From contig JAVBRK010000008.1 in NCBI GenBank assembly GCA_031548005.1, positions 1 to 64,000 on the forward strand: a DNA stretch of 64,000 bases, written 5' to 3'. A program made the position numbers and the translations under genes. The notes under the pieces were generated by a model that made no database searches, was not told the origin of the DNA, and saw nothing but the letters and a program-made list of their open reading frames with translations. This document shows, in pieces, positions 7,135 through 16,106 of the stretch. Position 1 is the first letter of the stretch. Every line of letters begins with the position of its first letter. The DNA comes from BNXB01 sp031548005 (GTDB lineage: Bacteria > Bacteroidota > Bacteroidia > Bacteroidales > Azobacteroidaceae).

Positions 7135-8802
7135 ATGCAAGAAAAAATACAAATTTATTGTAAAAATACGAAAGTATACCGCGAATTCGAATTGGGGGTA
7201 GACCTCCTGAGAATATACCGGGAAATGAAGGTGGATCTGCCTTACCAGTTGGCCGGAGCCCGGGTAAATAATAAAACCGAGAGCTTAGGTTTTCGGTGCT
7301 ATACTTCAAAAGATGTCGAGTTTTTCGATGTCGGCGATCCTTCCGGAATGCGTGCCTATGTGCGCTCTTTGTGCTTTGTCCTTTCAAAGGCGGTCGATGA
7401 TTTATTCCCTGGAACAGAGATATTTATCGAGCATCCGGTTTCAAAAGGCTATTATTGCGAGTTGGCCCTTGGTAGAAAGATCACTGATGAAGATGCCGAA
7501 AAACTTCGGATCCGAATGCAGGAGATTATCGAATTGAAGCTTCCTTTTGAAACCCATTCGGGACAAACGACCGAAATTGTAAAACTTTTCAGGAAGCATG
7601 ATATGGAGGATAAAGCCACACTGCTTGAAACCATCGGAAAAGTATACAGTACTTACAATGTTCTCGGCGGACATATCGATCATTATTATGGAGCTTTATT
7701 ACCAGATACGGGTTGGTTGTACCTTTTCGGACTGGAGAAGTTGAATGGCGGTTTATTGCTGCGTGTCCCGAATATGCAAAATCCATTGGAATTGCAACCT
7801 TTTGTGCGCCAGGAGAAGATGATGAATGTTTTTCAGGACCACCTCAAATTTCAGCGCGTCATGGGTATGTCGAACGTAGGAGATCTGAACCGGGCCCACG
7901 AGTCGAGGGAAACTCCGGCGCTGGTAAAAGTGGCCGAAGCCCTGCAAGAAAAATTGATTGCCCGGATTGCCGACGAGATTGCCGGGAGGTATGAAAAAGG
8001 AGTTCGGATCGTATTGATATCCGGTCCTTCGTCGTCCGGAAAAACAACTTTCTGCAAGCGGTTACAGGTACAACTGATGACCAATGCCATCCGGCCGATG
8101 GCCATTTCGCTCGACGATTATTATGTAAATCGTGAAGAAACTCCGCTGGATGAAAGAGGAGAGTATGATTTTGAATCATTGTATGCGATCGATCTGGAAC
8201 TGTTCAATTCCGACCTGAAAAAGATACTCGATGGAGAGGAAGTTGCTTTGCCGACTTATGATTTTACTCAGGGAAAACGGGTTTACAAAGGAAATACCAT
8301 TCAGATGAAAGAAAATTCAGTATTGGTTATGGAGGGTATTCATGCTTTGAATCCGGAACTCCTTCCCGGAATCGCGTCTTCAACGGCCTATAAAATCTAT
8401 GTTTCCGCTTTGACAACAATTTCATTGGATGATCATAACTGGATTCCGACAACAGATAACCGGTTGATACGCAGGATCGTGAGGGACTATCAATTCCGTA
8501 AGTATTCTGCAAAAGAAACTATTTCCCGCTGGCTTAGCGTACGAAAAGGAGAAGATAAATGGATTTTTCCATACCAGGAGGAAGCCGATGCCATGTTTAA
8601 TTCTGCTATGCTGTACGAGTTGGCCGTACTCAGACGATATGCCGAGCCGATTCTTGCAGAGGTACTTCCAAGGGATCCGGAGTATGCCGAAGCTTACCGG
8701 TTGCTTAAATTTTTAAAGTATTTTGTATATATAGACCTTGATGAGTTACCTAATACTTCACTTTTGAGAGAGTTCTTAGGCGGAAGTAGTTTTAGGTATT
8801 AA
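7135..8802 (+). CDS. Uridine kinase-family nucleoside kinase with N-terminal TGS/ThrRS-like region
   Basis: This 555-residue protein carries a C-terminal P-loop kinase of the Udk/phosphoribulokinase family. Walker A is GPSSSGKTT at about residue 296, followed by the substrate-region motif ISLDDYYVNREETP and DFESLYAIDLELF. The first ~280 residues lack kinase motifs and recall the TGS plus second additional domain of threonyl-tRNA synthetase (GKVYSTYNVLGGHIDHYYG). This fused form is common in Bacteroidota and Firmicutes, usually annotated simply as nucleoside kinase. It probably phosphorylates uridine or cytidine in pyrimidine salvage; the role of the N-terminal half is unknown. It is monocistronic, with its own -7 box and the sigma-54 promoter just downstream. 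Confidence 0.88.
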   Translation: MQEKIQIYCKNTKVYREFELGVDLLRIYREMKVDLPYQLAGARVNNKTESLGFRCYTSKDVEFFDVGDPSGMRAYVRSLCFVLSKAVDDLFPGTEIFIEHPVSKGYYCELALGRKITDEDAEKLRIRMQEIIELKLPFETHSGQTTEIVKLFRKHDMEDKATLLETIGKVYSTYNVLGGHIDHYYGALLPDTGWLYLFGLEKLNGGLLLRVPNMQNPLELQPFVRQEKMMNVFQDHLKFQRVMGMSNVGDLNRAHESRETPALVKVAEALQEKLIARIADEIAGRYEKGVRIVLISGPSSSGKTTFCKRLQVQLMTNAIRPMAISLDDYYVNREETPLDERGEYDFESLYAIDLELFNSDLKKILDGEEVALPTYDFTQGKRVYKGNTIQMKENSVLVMEGIHALNPELLPGIASSTAYKIYVSALTTISLDDHNWIPTTDNRLIRRIVRDYQFRKYSAKETISRWLSVRKGEDKWIFPYQEEADAMFNSAMLYELAVLRRYAEPILAEVLPRDPEYAEAYRLLKFLKYFVYIDLDELPNTSLLREFLGGSSFRY

Positions 8803-8806
8803 GCGT

Positions 8807-8836
8807 TTTGATATTATAAAACAATTTTTACCTTTG
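8807..8836 (+). promoter_or_regulatory. Promoter of rpoN
   Basis: TTTG at 8807-8810 and TACCTTTG at 8829-8836 match the Bacteroidota -33/-7 elements with an 18-base spacer, about 45 bases before the rpoN start. Confidence 0.7.
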
Positions 8837-8880
8837 TACCGTTTTGATAGTATTGAAAATACACTCGCTAATCCAGTAAG

Positions 8881-10341
8881 ATGATCAAGCAGCAGTTAAG
8901 TCAAAAATTACAACAAAAACTGTCTCCACTACAAATTCAGCAGATTAAAATGCTGGAACTTAGCACGATAGAGTTGGAGAATAGAATTGACCAGGAGTTA
9001 GAGGAAAATCCTGCATTAGAAGAAATTGATGATTTTCCGGCAGGATCCGATGATGATAACCTGCCCGGAGAATTCGATCCGGAAGGTGGTAATATTACCC
9101 AGGAAGATATTGTTCTTGGAGATTATTTGTCGGAAGACGATATTCCGGATTATAAGTTTCAACTCAATAATTATTCTCCGGACGATCACCGGGAGGATAT
9201 TCCGTACTTTGAATCCGAATCTTTTCAGGAGTATCTGACCAATCAATTGTCTCTCCGCGAATTGTCGGAGCATGAGATGCGTATCGGAGAGTATCTCATC
9301 GGCAATATCGACGAAGATGGGTATATGAGGCGGGATCTGGATGCTATTTCCGATGACCTGGCTTTTCAGAGCGGTATCGATGTCTCTATTCCCGAAATCG
9401 AGCAGGTATTGCGCATCATTAAACAATTAGATCCTCCGGGAGTTGGCGCTTGTAATCTTCAGGAATGCCTGCTAAACCAGCTGAGAAGAAAAACTCCGAC
9501 TCCGGAACGTAAGGATGCTATTACAATAATAAAAGATTATTTCGACGAGTTTTCCAAGAAGCACTACGATAAGATCATTCGTGCATTGAATACCACGGAA
9601 AATAAGTTGAAGAACATCATGAAAGAAATCACCCTGTTGAATCCCAAACCGGGCAATGCCTGGGAAAGTAATCTGGAAAGTAAAATGGCGGAAGTCATTC
9701 CTGATTTTGTGGTAGAGGCTTCGAATGGAGAATTGATTTTCAGCATGCCCCAGCAGAATATCCCGGAATTGAAAGTGAACCGGGAATACTTAGATATGTT
9801 CGAGGATTATTCCCGAAATAAAAAAAATCAAACCTCAGAGAGGAAAGAAGCGTTGTTTTTTGTAAAGCAAAAGCTGGATTCCGCCAAATGGTTCATCGAT
9901 GCCGTTAAACAGCGTCAGAATACCCTGAAAGAAACCATGATGGCGATTATCGATATTCAACACGACTTTTTCCTTTCCGGAGAAGAGCAGGATCTGAAGC
10001 CGATGATTCTCAAGGATGTTGCTGAATTGAGTGGGTACGATATTTCTACCGTTTCGCGGGTTAGTAATAGTAAGTATGTACAGACGAATTACGGAATCTA
10101 TCCTTTGAAGTATTTTTTCTCCGAATCGCTTCAGAATGAGTCCGGAGAAGAAGTTTCCACCCGCGAAGTAAAGGCGATTCTGAAATCCTGCATTAACGAT
10201 GAGGATAAATCGAAACCTCTTACTGATGATGCATTGGCTGTCGTGTTGAAGGAAAAAGGCTATGATGTGGCAAGAAGAACCATTGCAAAATACCGGGAGC
10301 AGATGGGAATTCCGGTAGCCCGGTTAAGAAAGGAGATCTGA
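8881..10341 (+). CDS. rpoN: RNA polymerase sigma-54 factor RpoN
   Basis: The 486-residue protein has all three sigma-54 regions. The glutamine/leucine-rich region I that contacts enhancer-binding activators is residues 1-45 (SQKLQQKLSPLQIQQIKMLELS). An acidic region II follows (about 46-110). Region III carries the core-binding and DNA-binding parts and ends in the RpoN box ARRTIAKYREQMGI. It directs core RNA polymerase to -24/-12 promoters and requires AAA+ activators, none of which lies in this window. Its own promoter looks like the housekeeping type. It precedes gcvH by 50 bases and may be co-transcribed with it. Confidence 0.97.
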   Translation: MIKQQLSQKLQQKLSPLQIQQIKMLELSTIELENRIDQELEENPALEEIDDFPAGSDDDNLPGEFDPEGGNITQEDIVLGDYLSEDDIPDYKFQLNNYSPDDHREDIPYFESESFQEYLTNQLSLRELSEHEMRIGEYLIGNIDEDGYMRRDLDAISDDLAFQSGIDVSIPEIEQVLRIIKQLDPPGVGACNLQECLLNQLRRKTPTPERKDAITIIKDYFDEFSKKHYDKIIRALNTTENKLKNIMKEITLLNPKPGNAWESNLESKMAEVIPDFVVEASNGELIFSMPQQNIPELKVNREYLDMFEDYSRNKKNQTSERKEALFFVKQKLDSAKWFIDAVKQRQNTLKETMMAIIDIQHDFFLSGEEQDLKPMILKDVAELSGYDISTVSRVSNSKYVQTNYGIYPLKYFFSESLQNESGEEVSTREVKAILKSCINDEDKSKPLTDDALAVVLKEKGYDVARRTIAKYREQMGIPVARLRKEI

Positions 10342-10391
10342 TCAGACCAGAATAGGTTTTTAATTTTTAAAATATTTAAATCATTAATGTT

Positions 10392-10772
10392 ATGAATTTT
10401 CCGGAAGGATTGAAGTACACGAAAGACCACGAATGGATCCGTGTAGAAGGAACTACAGGCTTTATCGGCATTACCGATTATGCTCAAGGTGAATTAGGTG
10501 AAATTGTTTTTGTCGACGTAGACAGTGTCGGAGAAACTATTTCCCAAAATGAAGTTTTCGGTTCTATCGAAGCCGTCAAAACAGTTTCCGACTTATTGAT
10601 GCCGGCAACTGCCGAAGTTCTTGAAGTGAACAGCGCTCTGGATGGGCAGCCTGAATTGGTAAATCAGGATCCCTATGGTAAAGGCTGGATTATTAAAGTG
10701 GAAGTGAAAGACGCAGGTCAGTTGAACGGACTGCTTTCGGCATCGGACTATAAAACGTTCATAGGGAAATGA
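10392..10772 (+). CDS. gcvH: Glycine cleavage system H protein
   Basis: The 126-residue protein is full-length for the lipoyl carrier of the glycine cleavage complex. The lipoylated lysine is Lys63 in GSIEAVKTVSDL. The upstream beta-sandwich (HEWIRVEGTTGFIGITDYAQGELGEIVFV) and the C-terminal ENPYGKGW-like motif (QDPYGKGWIIKV) are typical. It shuttles the aminomethyl group between GcvP, GcvT and the lipoamide dehydrogenase, which are encoded elsewhere. Its stop overlaps the purE start by 4 bases, so the two are translationally coupled. A gcvH-purE-ispG order is, to my knowledge, common in Bacteroidales. Confidence 0.97.
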   Translation: MNFPEGLKYTKDHEWIRVEGTTGFIGITDYAQGELGEIVFVDVDSVGETISQNEVFGSIEAVKTVSDLLMPATAEVLEVNSALDGQPELVNQDPYGKGWIIKVEVKDAGQLNGLLSASDYKTFIGK

Positions 10773-11275
10773 CACCGGTAGTGAGTATCATTATGGGGAG
10801 TACGTCTGATCTCCCCATCATGGAACAGGCTGCAAAGGTTTTGGATGATTTCGAAGTTCCTTTCGAGATGCATGCTTTATCTGCGCACCGTACGCCGGCT
10901 GAGGTGGAAAGTTTTGCAAAAACGGCCAAAGTTCGGGGAATAAAAGTAATTATCGCCGCTGCCGGGATGGCGGCCCACCTTCCCGGAGTGATTGCTTCGA
11001 TGACTACTTTACCGGTTATCGGGGTTCCCGTTAACTCTTCGTTAGATGGGTTGGATGCTTTGCTGGCAATTGTTCAGATGCCTCCGGGGATTCCGGTTGC
11101 CACCATGGGAATTAACGGTTCAATGAATGCTGCTATCTTGGCGGTACAGATGCTCGCCGTAAAAGACGACGGATTGCAGGCTCGTTTGACCACCTATAAA
11201 GAGGATCTTAAAACGAAGATCGTTCAGGCGAATAATGAGCTTTCTTCTGTTAAATATAAATTCAAGACAAATTGA
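10769..11275 (+). CDS. purE: 5-(carboxyamino)imidazole ribonucleotide mutase PurE
   Basis: This 168-residue class I PurE interconverts N5-CAIR and CAIR in purine synthesis. The phosphate-binding SIIMGSTSDLPIM, the SAHRTP motif (residues about 39-44, with the catalytic His) and the AAGMAAHLPG loop are intact. PurK, its partner, is not in this window. Translation is coupled to gcvH by an ATGA overlap. The next gene, ispG, begins 37 bases after the stop if the ATG at 11313 is used, so a single gcvH-purE-ispG transcript is likely. Confidence 0.97.
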   Translation: MTPVVSIIMGSTSDLPIMEQAAKVLDDFEVPFEMHALSAHRTPAEVESFAKTAKVRGIKVIIAAAGMAAHLPGVIASMTTLPVIGVPVNSSLDGLDALLAIVQMPPGIPVATMGINGSMNAAILAVQMLAVKDDGLQARLTTYKEDLKTKIVQANNELSSVKYKFKTN

Positions 11276-11312
11276 TTCTGCTGCTTTTTATTTTATAAAT
11301 ATTCCTGAAGCC

Positions 11313-12989
11313 ATGAGTTCTTTTAACTACAATCGCCGGAAGTCTTCTATTGTCCATATCGGTAATACTCCTTTGGGAGGAGATTATCCGGTCAGGCTGC
11401 AATCGATGACCAATACTTCTACAATGGATACGAAAGGCAGTGTAGATCAGTGTATCCGTATTGTCCGGGCGGGCGGCGAGTATGTACGCCTGACTGCACA
11501 GGGAGTGCGGGAAGCCGAAAATCTCAGGGCTATCAGAGATGAATTGCGTGCAAAGGGTTTTCAGACGCCATTGGTGGCCGACATCCATTTCAATCCGAAG
11601 GCTGCGGATGCTGCTGCTGCCATTGTCGGGAAAGTCCGGATCAATCCGGGAAATTTTGTAGACCCTGTTAAAACTTTCCGCAATTTTGAATATACGGATG
11701 AAGAGTATGCCGATGAAATCAAAAAGATCAGAGAGCGCTTCGTTCCTTTTCTGAATATCTGTAAGGAGTTCCGGACAGCCATCCGGATCGGGGTAAACCA
11801 CGGCTCGCTATCCGACCGGATCATGTCGCGCTACGGAGATACTCCGGAAGGAATGGTTGAGTCTTGTCTGGAATTTCTTCGTATCTGCGTTTCTGAAAAC
11901 TTTTTTGATGTTGTACTTTCTATCAAAGCTTCCAGTACTTTTGTCATGGTTCGTACCGTACGTTTACTGGTAACCCGGATGGAAAAAGAAAATATGTATT
12001 TTCCGCTGCATCTGGGAGTAACCGAAGCCGGAGACGGGGAAGACGGACGCATCAAATCGGCGGTCGGCATCGGAACCCTGCTGTTCGAGGGTATCGGAGA
12101 TACCATCCGGGTTTCGCTCAGTGAAGACCCGGAAAAAGAGATTCCGGTGGCAAAGAAGTTGGTCGAGCACTTGAAATCGGGGGAAGGATCTCCTTCGATC
12201 TCCGGAAGCTTTTCCAGGCATTATAATCCGTTCGATCCGGTCAGAAGAAAAACGTTCCCGATAGGAGAAGCCGGAGGTACTCAGGTACCGGTGGTTATTT
12301 CGGATAAAACCCCATTAAAATTCAATTATCTGGAACTGAAATATCCGGATCTGACAGAAGAGATGATCCGGTCGCTCAAAGAAAAAAAAGATACAGTTAT
12401 TGTCATTTCGAGCAATCATCCGTATGCTTCCGGGGAACAAAAGGCATTTATCCATCGTCTTTGGGAGGAAGGCATCGAAATCCCGGTTGTTATCCGGAGA
12501 ATTTACAATGAAAAGGATGCAGAATCTCTGCAAATTAAAGCGGCGATGGACTGTGGAGCCTTCTTCTTGGACATGCTGGCCGATGGCATCTGGCTCTCCA
12601 ATGAGAATCCTGCAATATTTCCGGAAGAAGTCGAATCGGTTGCTTATGGAATTCTGCAGGCTACCGGTCGCCGTATCACCAAAACAGAGTATATTTCCTG
12701 CCCGAGTTGCGGACGGACCTTGTTTGATTTGCAATCGACCATAAAGGAAGTAAAAGCTGCAACCGATCACCTTACAGGCTTGAAAATAGGAATTATGGGA
12801 TGCATTGTGAACGGGCCGGGCGAAATGGCCGATGCAGACTATGGCTATGTTGGCGCAGGCCCTGGAAAGGTAAGCCTTTATAAAGGAAAAGAATGTATTG
12901 AAAAAAATATCCCGGCGAGTGAAGCGGTCGAAAAACTGATCGGATTGATCAGGCAGTATGGGGATTGGAAAGACCGGCCTGTCGGCTAA
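11313..12989 (+). CDS. ispG: 4-hydroxy-3-methylbut-2-en-1-yl diphosphate synthase IspG (GcpE), large form
   Basis: IspG reductively converts MEcPP to HMBPP in the MEP isoprenoid pathway. I choose the ATG at 11313 (558 residues, MSSFNYNRRKSS); an in-frame start at 11235 would run 26 residues back through the end of purE. The N-terminal TIM barrel is clear (VRLQSMTNTSTMDT, RINPGNF, GVNHGSLSDRIM). A ~150-residue insert separates it from the C-terminal [4Fe-4S] domain, whose ligands are Cys463, Cys466 and Cys497 (SCPSCGR, GIMGCIVNGPGE). This three-domain form is the kind found in Bacteroidota, chlamydiae and plants. The stop overlaps the convergent regulator gene by 4 bases. Confidence 0.96.
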   Translation: MSSFNYNRRKSSIVHIGNTPLGGDYPVRLQSMTNTSTMDTKGSVDQCIRIVRAGGEYVRLTAQGVREAENLRAIRDELRAKGFQTPLVADIHFNPKAADAAAAIVGKVRINPGNFVDPVKTFRNFEYTDEEYADEIKKIRERFVPFLNICKEFRTAIRIGVNHGSLSDRIMSRYGDTPEGMVESCLEFLRICVSENFFDVVLSIKASSTFVMVRTVRLLVTRMEKENMYFPLHLGVTEAGDGEDGRIKSAVGIGTLLFEGIGDTIRVSLSEDPEKEIPVAKKLVEHLKSGEGSPSISGSFSRHYNPFDPVRRKTFPIGEAGGTQVPVVISDKTPLKFNYLELKYPDLTEEMIRSLKEKKDTVIVISSNHPYASGEQKAFIHRLWEEGIEIPVVIRRIYNEKDAESLQIKAAMDCGAFFLDMLADGIWLSNENPAIFPEEVESVAYGILQATGRRITKTEYISCPSCGRTLFDLQSTIKEVKAATDHLTGLKIGIMGCIVNGPGEMADADYGYVGAGPGKVSLYKGKECIEKNIPASEAVEKLIGLIRQYGDWKDRPVG

Positions 12990-15847
12990 AACCCGTTCAA
13001 AAAGGATGTTAGACTTTCATCCGGATTTAATCCTAATTTCTTCCGTAAACGATAACGTAAAGTTTCGGTGCCACGTATCGAGATATTCAGCAGCGGAGCG
13101 ATCTCTTTCGACGATAGGTGCATTTTCACCAATGCGCACATTTTACGTTCGTTTAGGGTTAGTTCCGGATATTTTTCCGACAGGCGCATCATGAAATTAT
13201 TGTGAACGAGGTCGAAATGCTCTTCAAACTTTTTCAGACTATCGTCATGAAGGGTATTTTCCTCAATTTTGCCGATCAGTCTCAGGAGCATTCTTCTCAA
13301 CGCTGCCGGATCCTTTTTATCGGATATGTCGTCGGAAAGTTTGTTGATATCGGCCCTTAAATCAGCTAAGACCTCGTTCTTACGTGCCAGGTTAATGGCA
13401 TTATTGGCCAGTTCCTGGTTTTTATGCATGACTTCCATCTCGAGTTGCTCGTTTTTGAGATGAATAATTTCCTGTTCTTTCTTTTCCTGTTCTTTCTTGA
13501 ATTCCGCTTCTTTTCTCTGCATGACTTTTCTTTGCTCTTCCGCCATCTCTTTCTCTTTCCGTCCGATTCGCCTGTTGTCCCAGTACCATAAGGCGAACAA
13601 CAATGCAACTGCCAATAAGGTGTAGAGTATGTATGCCCAGGTCGTTCTGTACCATGGAGGCAGAATTTCAAAATAAAACTCATCCGAATGAATAACACCC
13701 ATCATGCTTTTTGTTTCGACTCTGAAAACATGTGTTCCGGGTTTTATTCCGGAATATTCCCGGGACTGAGATGCCGAATAATCATTCCAGGGCTCCTGGT
13801 CCATCCTGCAACGGGATAACACATTGCCTTTATTCGAATAATCCATCAGGTGGTAATTAAAACGCAGGGAATTATATTTATAGGCAATGGAAATTGCCGG
13901 GCCTGGTTTTCGGCTCGAGCTCATGTAGATAATGGAATCGGCCGGTTTGGTAATGTCGACCCGGATGATTTGCATCTGCGCATTTTCACTCCTGTTCGAT
14001 CCTGAGTTGACAGACCACATCGCAAATCCGTTCTCATTGCAAATGATGGTCGACAAGTCATTCAGGACGTAGATTTGTTCAAAGTTGGATATTAAAGGGA
14101 TGTGGTGCTGATGAGTGAAAAAATGCTTTGTATTCGGGTAGTAGACTCCGACTATATCCGGGCCGATCGCCCAGATATTATTCCCGCCGGCATCGGTGAT
14201 ATTGTTGAAAGAAAGATTCTCGTTCACGTCCAGAATGGAATTCAATGGTTCGTCGGGCACAAATTCCCGGTCGTCCTTACAAGTGTAGATTCCGGAAAGG
14301 TTACATAATTTAATCTGATTATTTATTTTCCGGACATAAGAATTTTGTTGGGCAGGTATCGGTATGACCTCCGTAACGGATGTTTTAGAGTCATTGAAAG
14401 TCACTCTCAGGATCTCGTTGATCCCGTTTCGTGCAAAAATCCTTCCTGAAGGGCTTTCTTCAAAGTTGATGATTGAATTGAAAAAATTTCCGATCGGAAC
14501 CGGGACTTGCCAGCGGTTGTTTTTTCGTTCCATCAGGTAAAATCCACTGTAGGTCGATACAATCGCTTTATTCGAGTCCTGGGCTGTTATTGCACATTTC
14601 CAGACTCCCCGGCCTGGCAACAGACTCCTGAAGGTATTCTCTTCTAGAACAAACATCCCTTTGTCGAGGCAACAGATCATTCCGCTTTCGGTTACCTGAA
14701 GCGACCATACCTGTCCTCGCATATGGCCGGACAGGCTCAGTACAGGTGCTGTTTCGATCAGCGGAACCGGCCAGTCTACCGAATACAGCCCCCTGTTGGT
14801 TCCGAGATACAACTTCCCGTTATACAATGTGGCAGCATAACCGGCTCCGTAAGAATTCGGATGAGTGTACAGGTTCTTTACAGGCTCATTCAGGGCAATG
14901 TAGGCAATCCCATTGTCCAATCCGAGCCATAAATTATCGTCCTTATCAGAATAGGTCGATAGTACAGTATTGTTCAGTAATCCGTGGGATTCGTTGTAAT
15001 AGCCGGTAATCTTGCCGGAATAGTCTGTTAGAATAACTCCGTTCAATACGGTTCCGATAGCGATGTATCGGGGAGTTATGGAAACAGAAAAGAGTTCGTT
15101 TTTTCGGATAAAAGCGTTGGCCTCGGTTTGAAAAACAGTTATTTTCTGGCCGTCAAAAAGAAAAAGACCGTCTAAGGCCGTAGCAATCAGGACTTGGTTT
15201 TTAAAAGGAAAAATACCCCGGATTTTCATGTTTTTAAGAACTTCCAGTCCGGGCAACCTGTAAAATACATTCCCGGCAAGAATGTATATACCGGAATGGG
15301 TTCCGATATATAAGGCTCCGTTGATGATATTCGAGTAGTCGATTTTGTCGGGAGCGGGAATCTCGGTATACTGATCTCCCGACCATTTTATAATAGTTTG
15401 ATCGGCGCAAAAGTAGATATTCTGGTTTAATTCCTCTATATTCCAGATATTTCCAAAGTTCAGTTTGTCCGGGGGAATATTTTCCGATATGTAATGGTAT
15501 TTCATTTGTCCGTCCGGAGCCGGTTCCAGATATCCCAACTCGTTCACACCTCCAACGTATATCCGTTTATCGCGGTCCGATTTCATCAGGCTTCTTACAT
15601 CGGTTTGGTTATTCAGTGTGTAGAGTCTCCATTCCAGTCCGTTATACTCCAGTACACCCATTTTATTGGCAAAATACATCCATTGGTTATCGTTCTGGAT
15701 AATCTGCCAGTTCTGGCTTCCTGCTTTGTAGTCGTTCCGGGAAAAATTTTCAACGGGGTAGGACCACCCGGCGAAAACAATTCCGGGATATAGTAGAAAA
15801 ATTAGTAAGCCAATCAGTATAACCCGTATTTTAAATGGATTTCTCAT
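12986..15847 (-). CDS. Membrane-spanning beta-propeller sensor with Y_Y_Y domain, coiled coil and LuxR-type HTH
   Basis: The 953-residue protein starts with a signal peptide or anchor (residues 1-26). A periplasmic two-component-propeller region follows, about 30-640, with Reg_prop-like units (DNLWLGLDNGIAYI, LYLGTNRGLYSV). Then come a triple-tyrosine (Y_Y_Y) domain at about 655-735 and a transmembrane helix at about 735-755. The cytoplasmic part is a Glu/Lys-rich coiled coil ending in a LuxR/GerE-like helix-turn-helix (LTLNERKMCALVKMHLSSKEIAPLLNIS) at about 895-945. There is no histidine kinase or receiver domain, so sensing and DNA binding are in one chain. It is divergent from the RND efflux operon and may regulate it; this is inference from position. 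Confidence 0.88.
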   Translation of the reverse strand: MRNPFKIRVILIGLLIFLLYPGIVFAGWSYPVENFSRNDYKAGSQNWQIIQNDNQWMYFANKMGVLEYNGLEWRLYTLNNQTDVRSLMKSDRDKRIYVGGVNELGYLEPAPDGQMKYHYISENIPPDKLNFGNIWNIEELNQNIYFCADQTIIKWSGDQYTEIPAPDKIDYSNIINGALYIGTHSGIYILAGNVFYRLPGLEVLKNMKIRGIFPFKNQVLIATALDGLFLFDGQKITVFQTEANAFIRKNELFSVSITPRYIAIGTVLNGVILTDYSGKITGYYNESHGLLNNTVLSTYSDKDDNLWLGLDNGIAYIALNEPVKNLYTHPNSYGAGYAATLYNGKLYLGTNRGLYSVDWPVPLIETAPVLSLSGHMRGQVWSLQVTESGMICCLDKGMFVLEENTFRSLLPGRGVWKCAITAQDSNKAIVSTYSGFYLMERKNNRWQVPVPIGNFFNSIINFEESPSGRIFARNGINEILRVTFNDSKTSVTEVIPIPAQQNSYVRKINNQIKLCNLSGIYTCKDDREFVPDEPLNSILDVNENLSFNNITDAGGNNIWAIGPDIVGVYYPNTKHFFTHQHHIPLISNFEQIYVLNDLSTIICNENGFAMWSVNSGSNRSENAQMQIIRVDITKPADSIIYMSSSRKPGPAISIAYKYNSLRFNYHLMDYSNKGNVLSRCRMDQEPWNDYSASQSREYSGIKPGTHVFRVETKSMMGVIHSDEFYFEILPPWYRTTWAYILYTLLAVALLFALWYWDNRRIGRKEKEMAEEQRKVMQRKEAEFKKEQEKKEQEIIHLKNEQLEMEVMHKNQELANNAINLARKNEVLADLRADINKLSDDISDKKDPAALRRMLLRLIGKIEENTLHDDSLKKFEEHFDLVHNNFMMRLSEKYPELTLNERKMCALVKMHLSSKEIAPLLNISIRGTETLRYRLRKKLGLNPDESLTSFLNGF

Positions 15848-16106
15848 TCAATTCATTGGTATTCCCGGAGAACTTTTCCACGCACGACTCAAATAGATGG
15901 ATGATCGTTTTCATATCAGATTATTAATTCTTAACCAGGCAAATATACAAGATATATTTCAAATCACATATACTTATAAAAACAAACAAAAAAAAACTAT
16001 AAATTTCATAAAAAATGTTGTCGGGATTAAACCTCGTTCTGTTAGAATGGTCTATTATCAAGCATTAATCGTTTTTTGTGTATTGGGAAATAAAGGGAAT
16101 GTACAT
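15848..16106. other. Divergent intergenic region between the propeller regulator and the RND operon
   Basis: This 259-base AT-rich spacer must hold the promoters of both divergent units. A minus-strand TATATTTG (15940-15947) is a candidate -7 box for the regulator. No strong plus-strand promoter stands out. A frame open back to 15897 reads into the efflux gene but looks non-coding. Confidence 0.5.

Noticed and set aside
11235..11312. Longer N-terminus for IspG starting at 11235
   Set aside because: It would overlap purE by 41 bases and add 26 residues unlike IspG; ATG 11313 matches the family start.
15897..16106. Longer start for the RND adaptor at 15897
   Set aside because: The extra 70 residues are low-complexity translation of an AT-rich promoter region before the true hydrophobic N-terminus at 16107.
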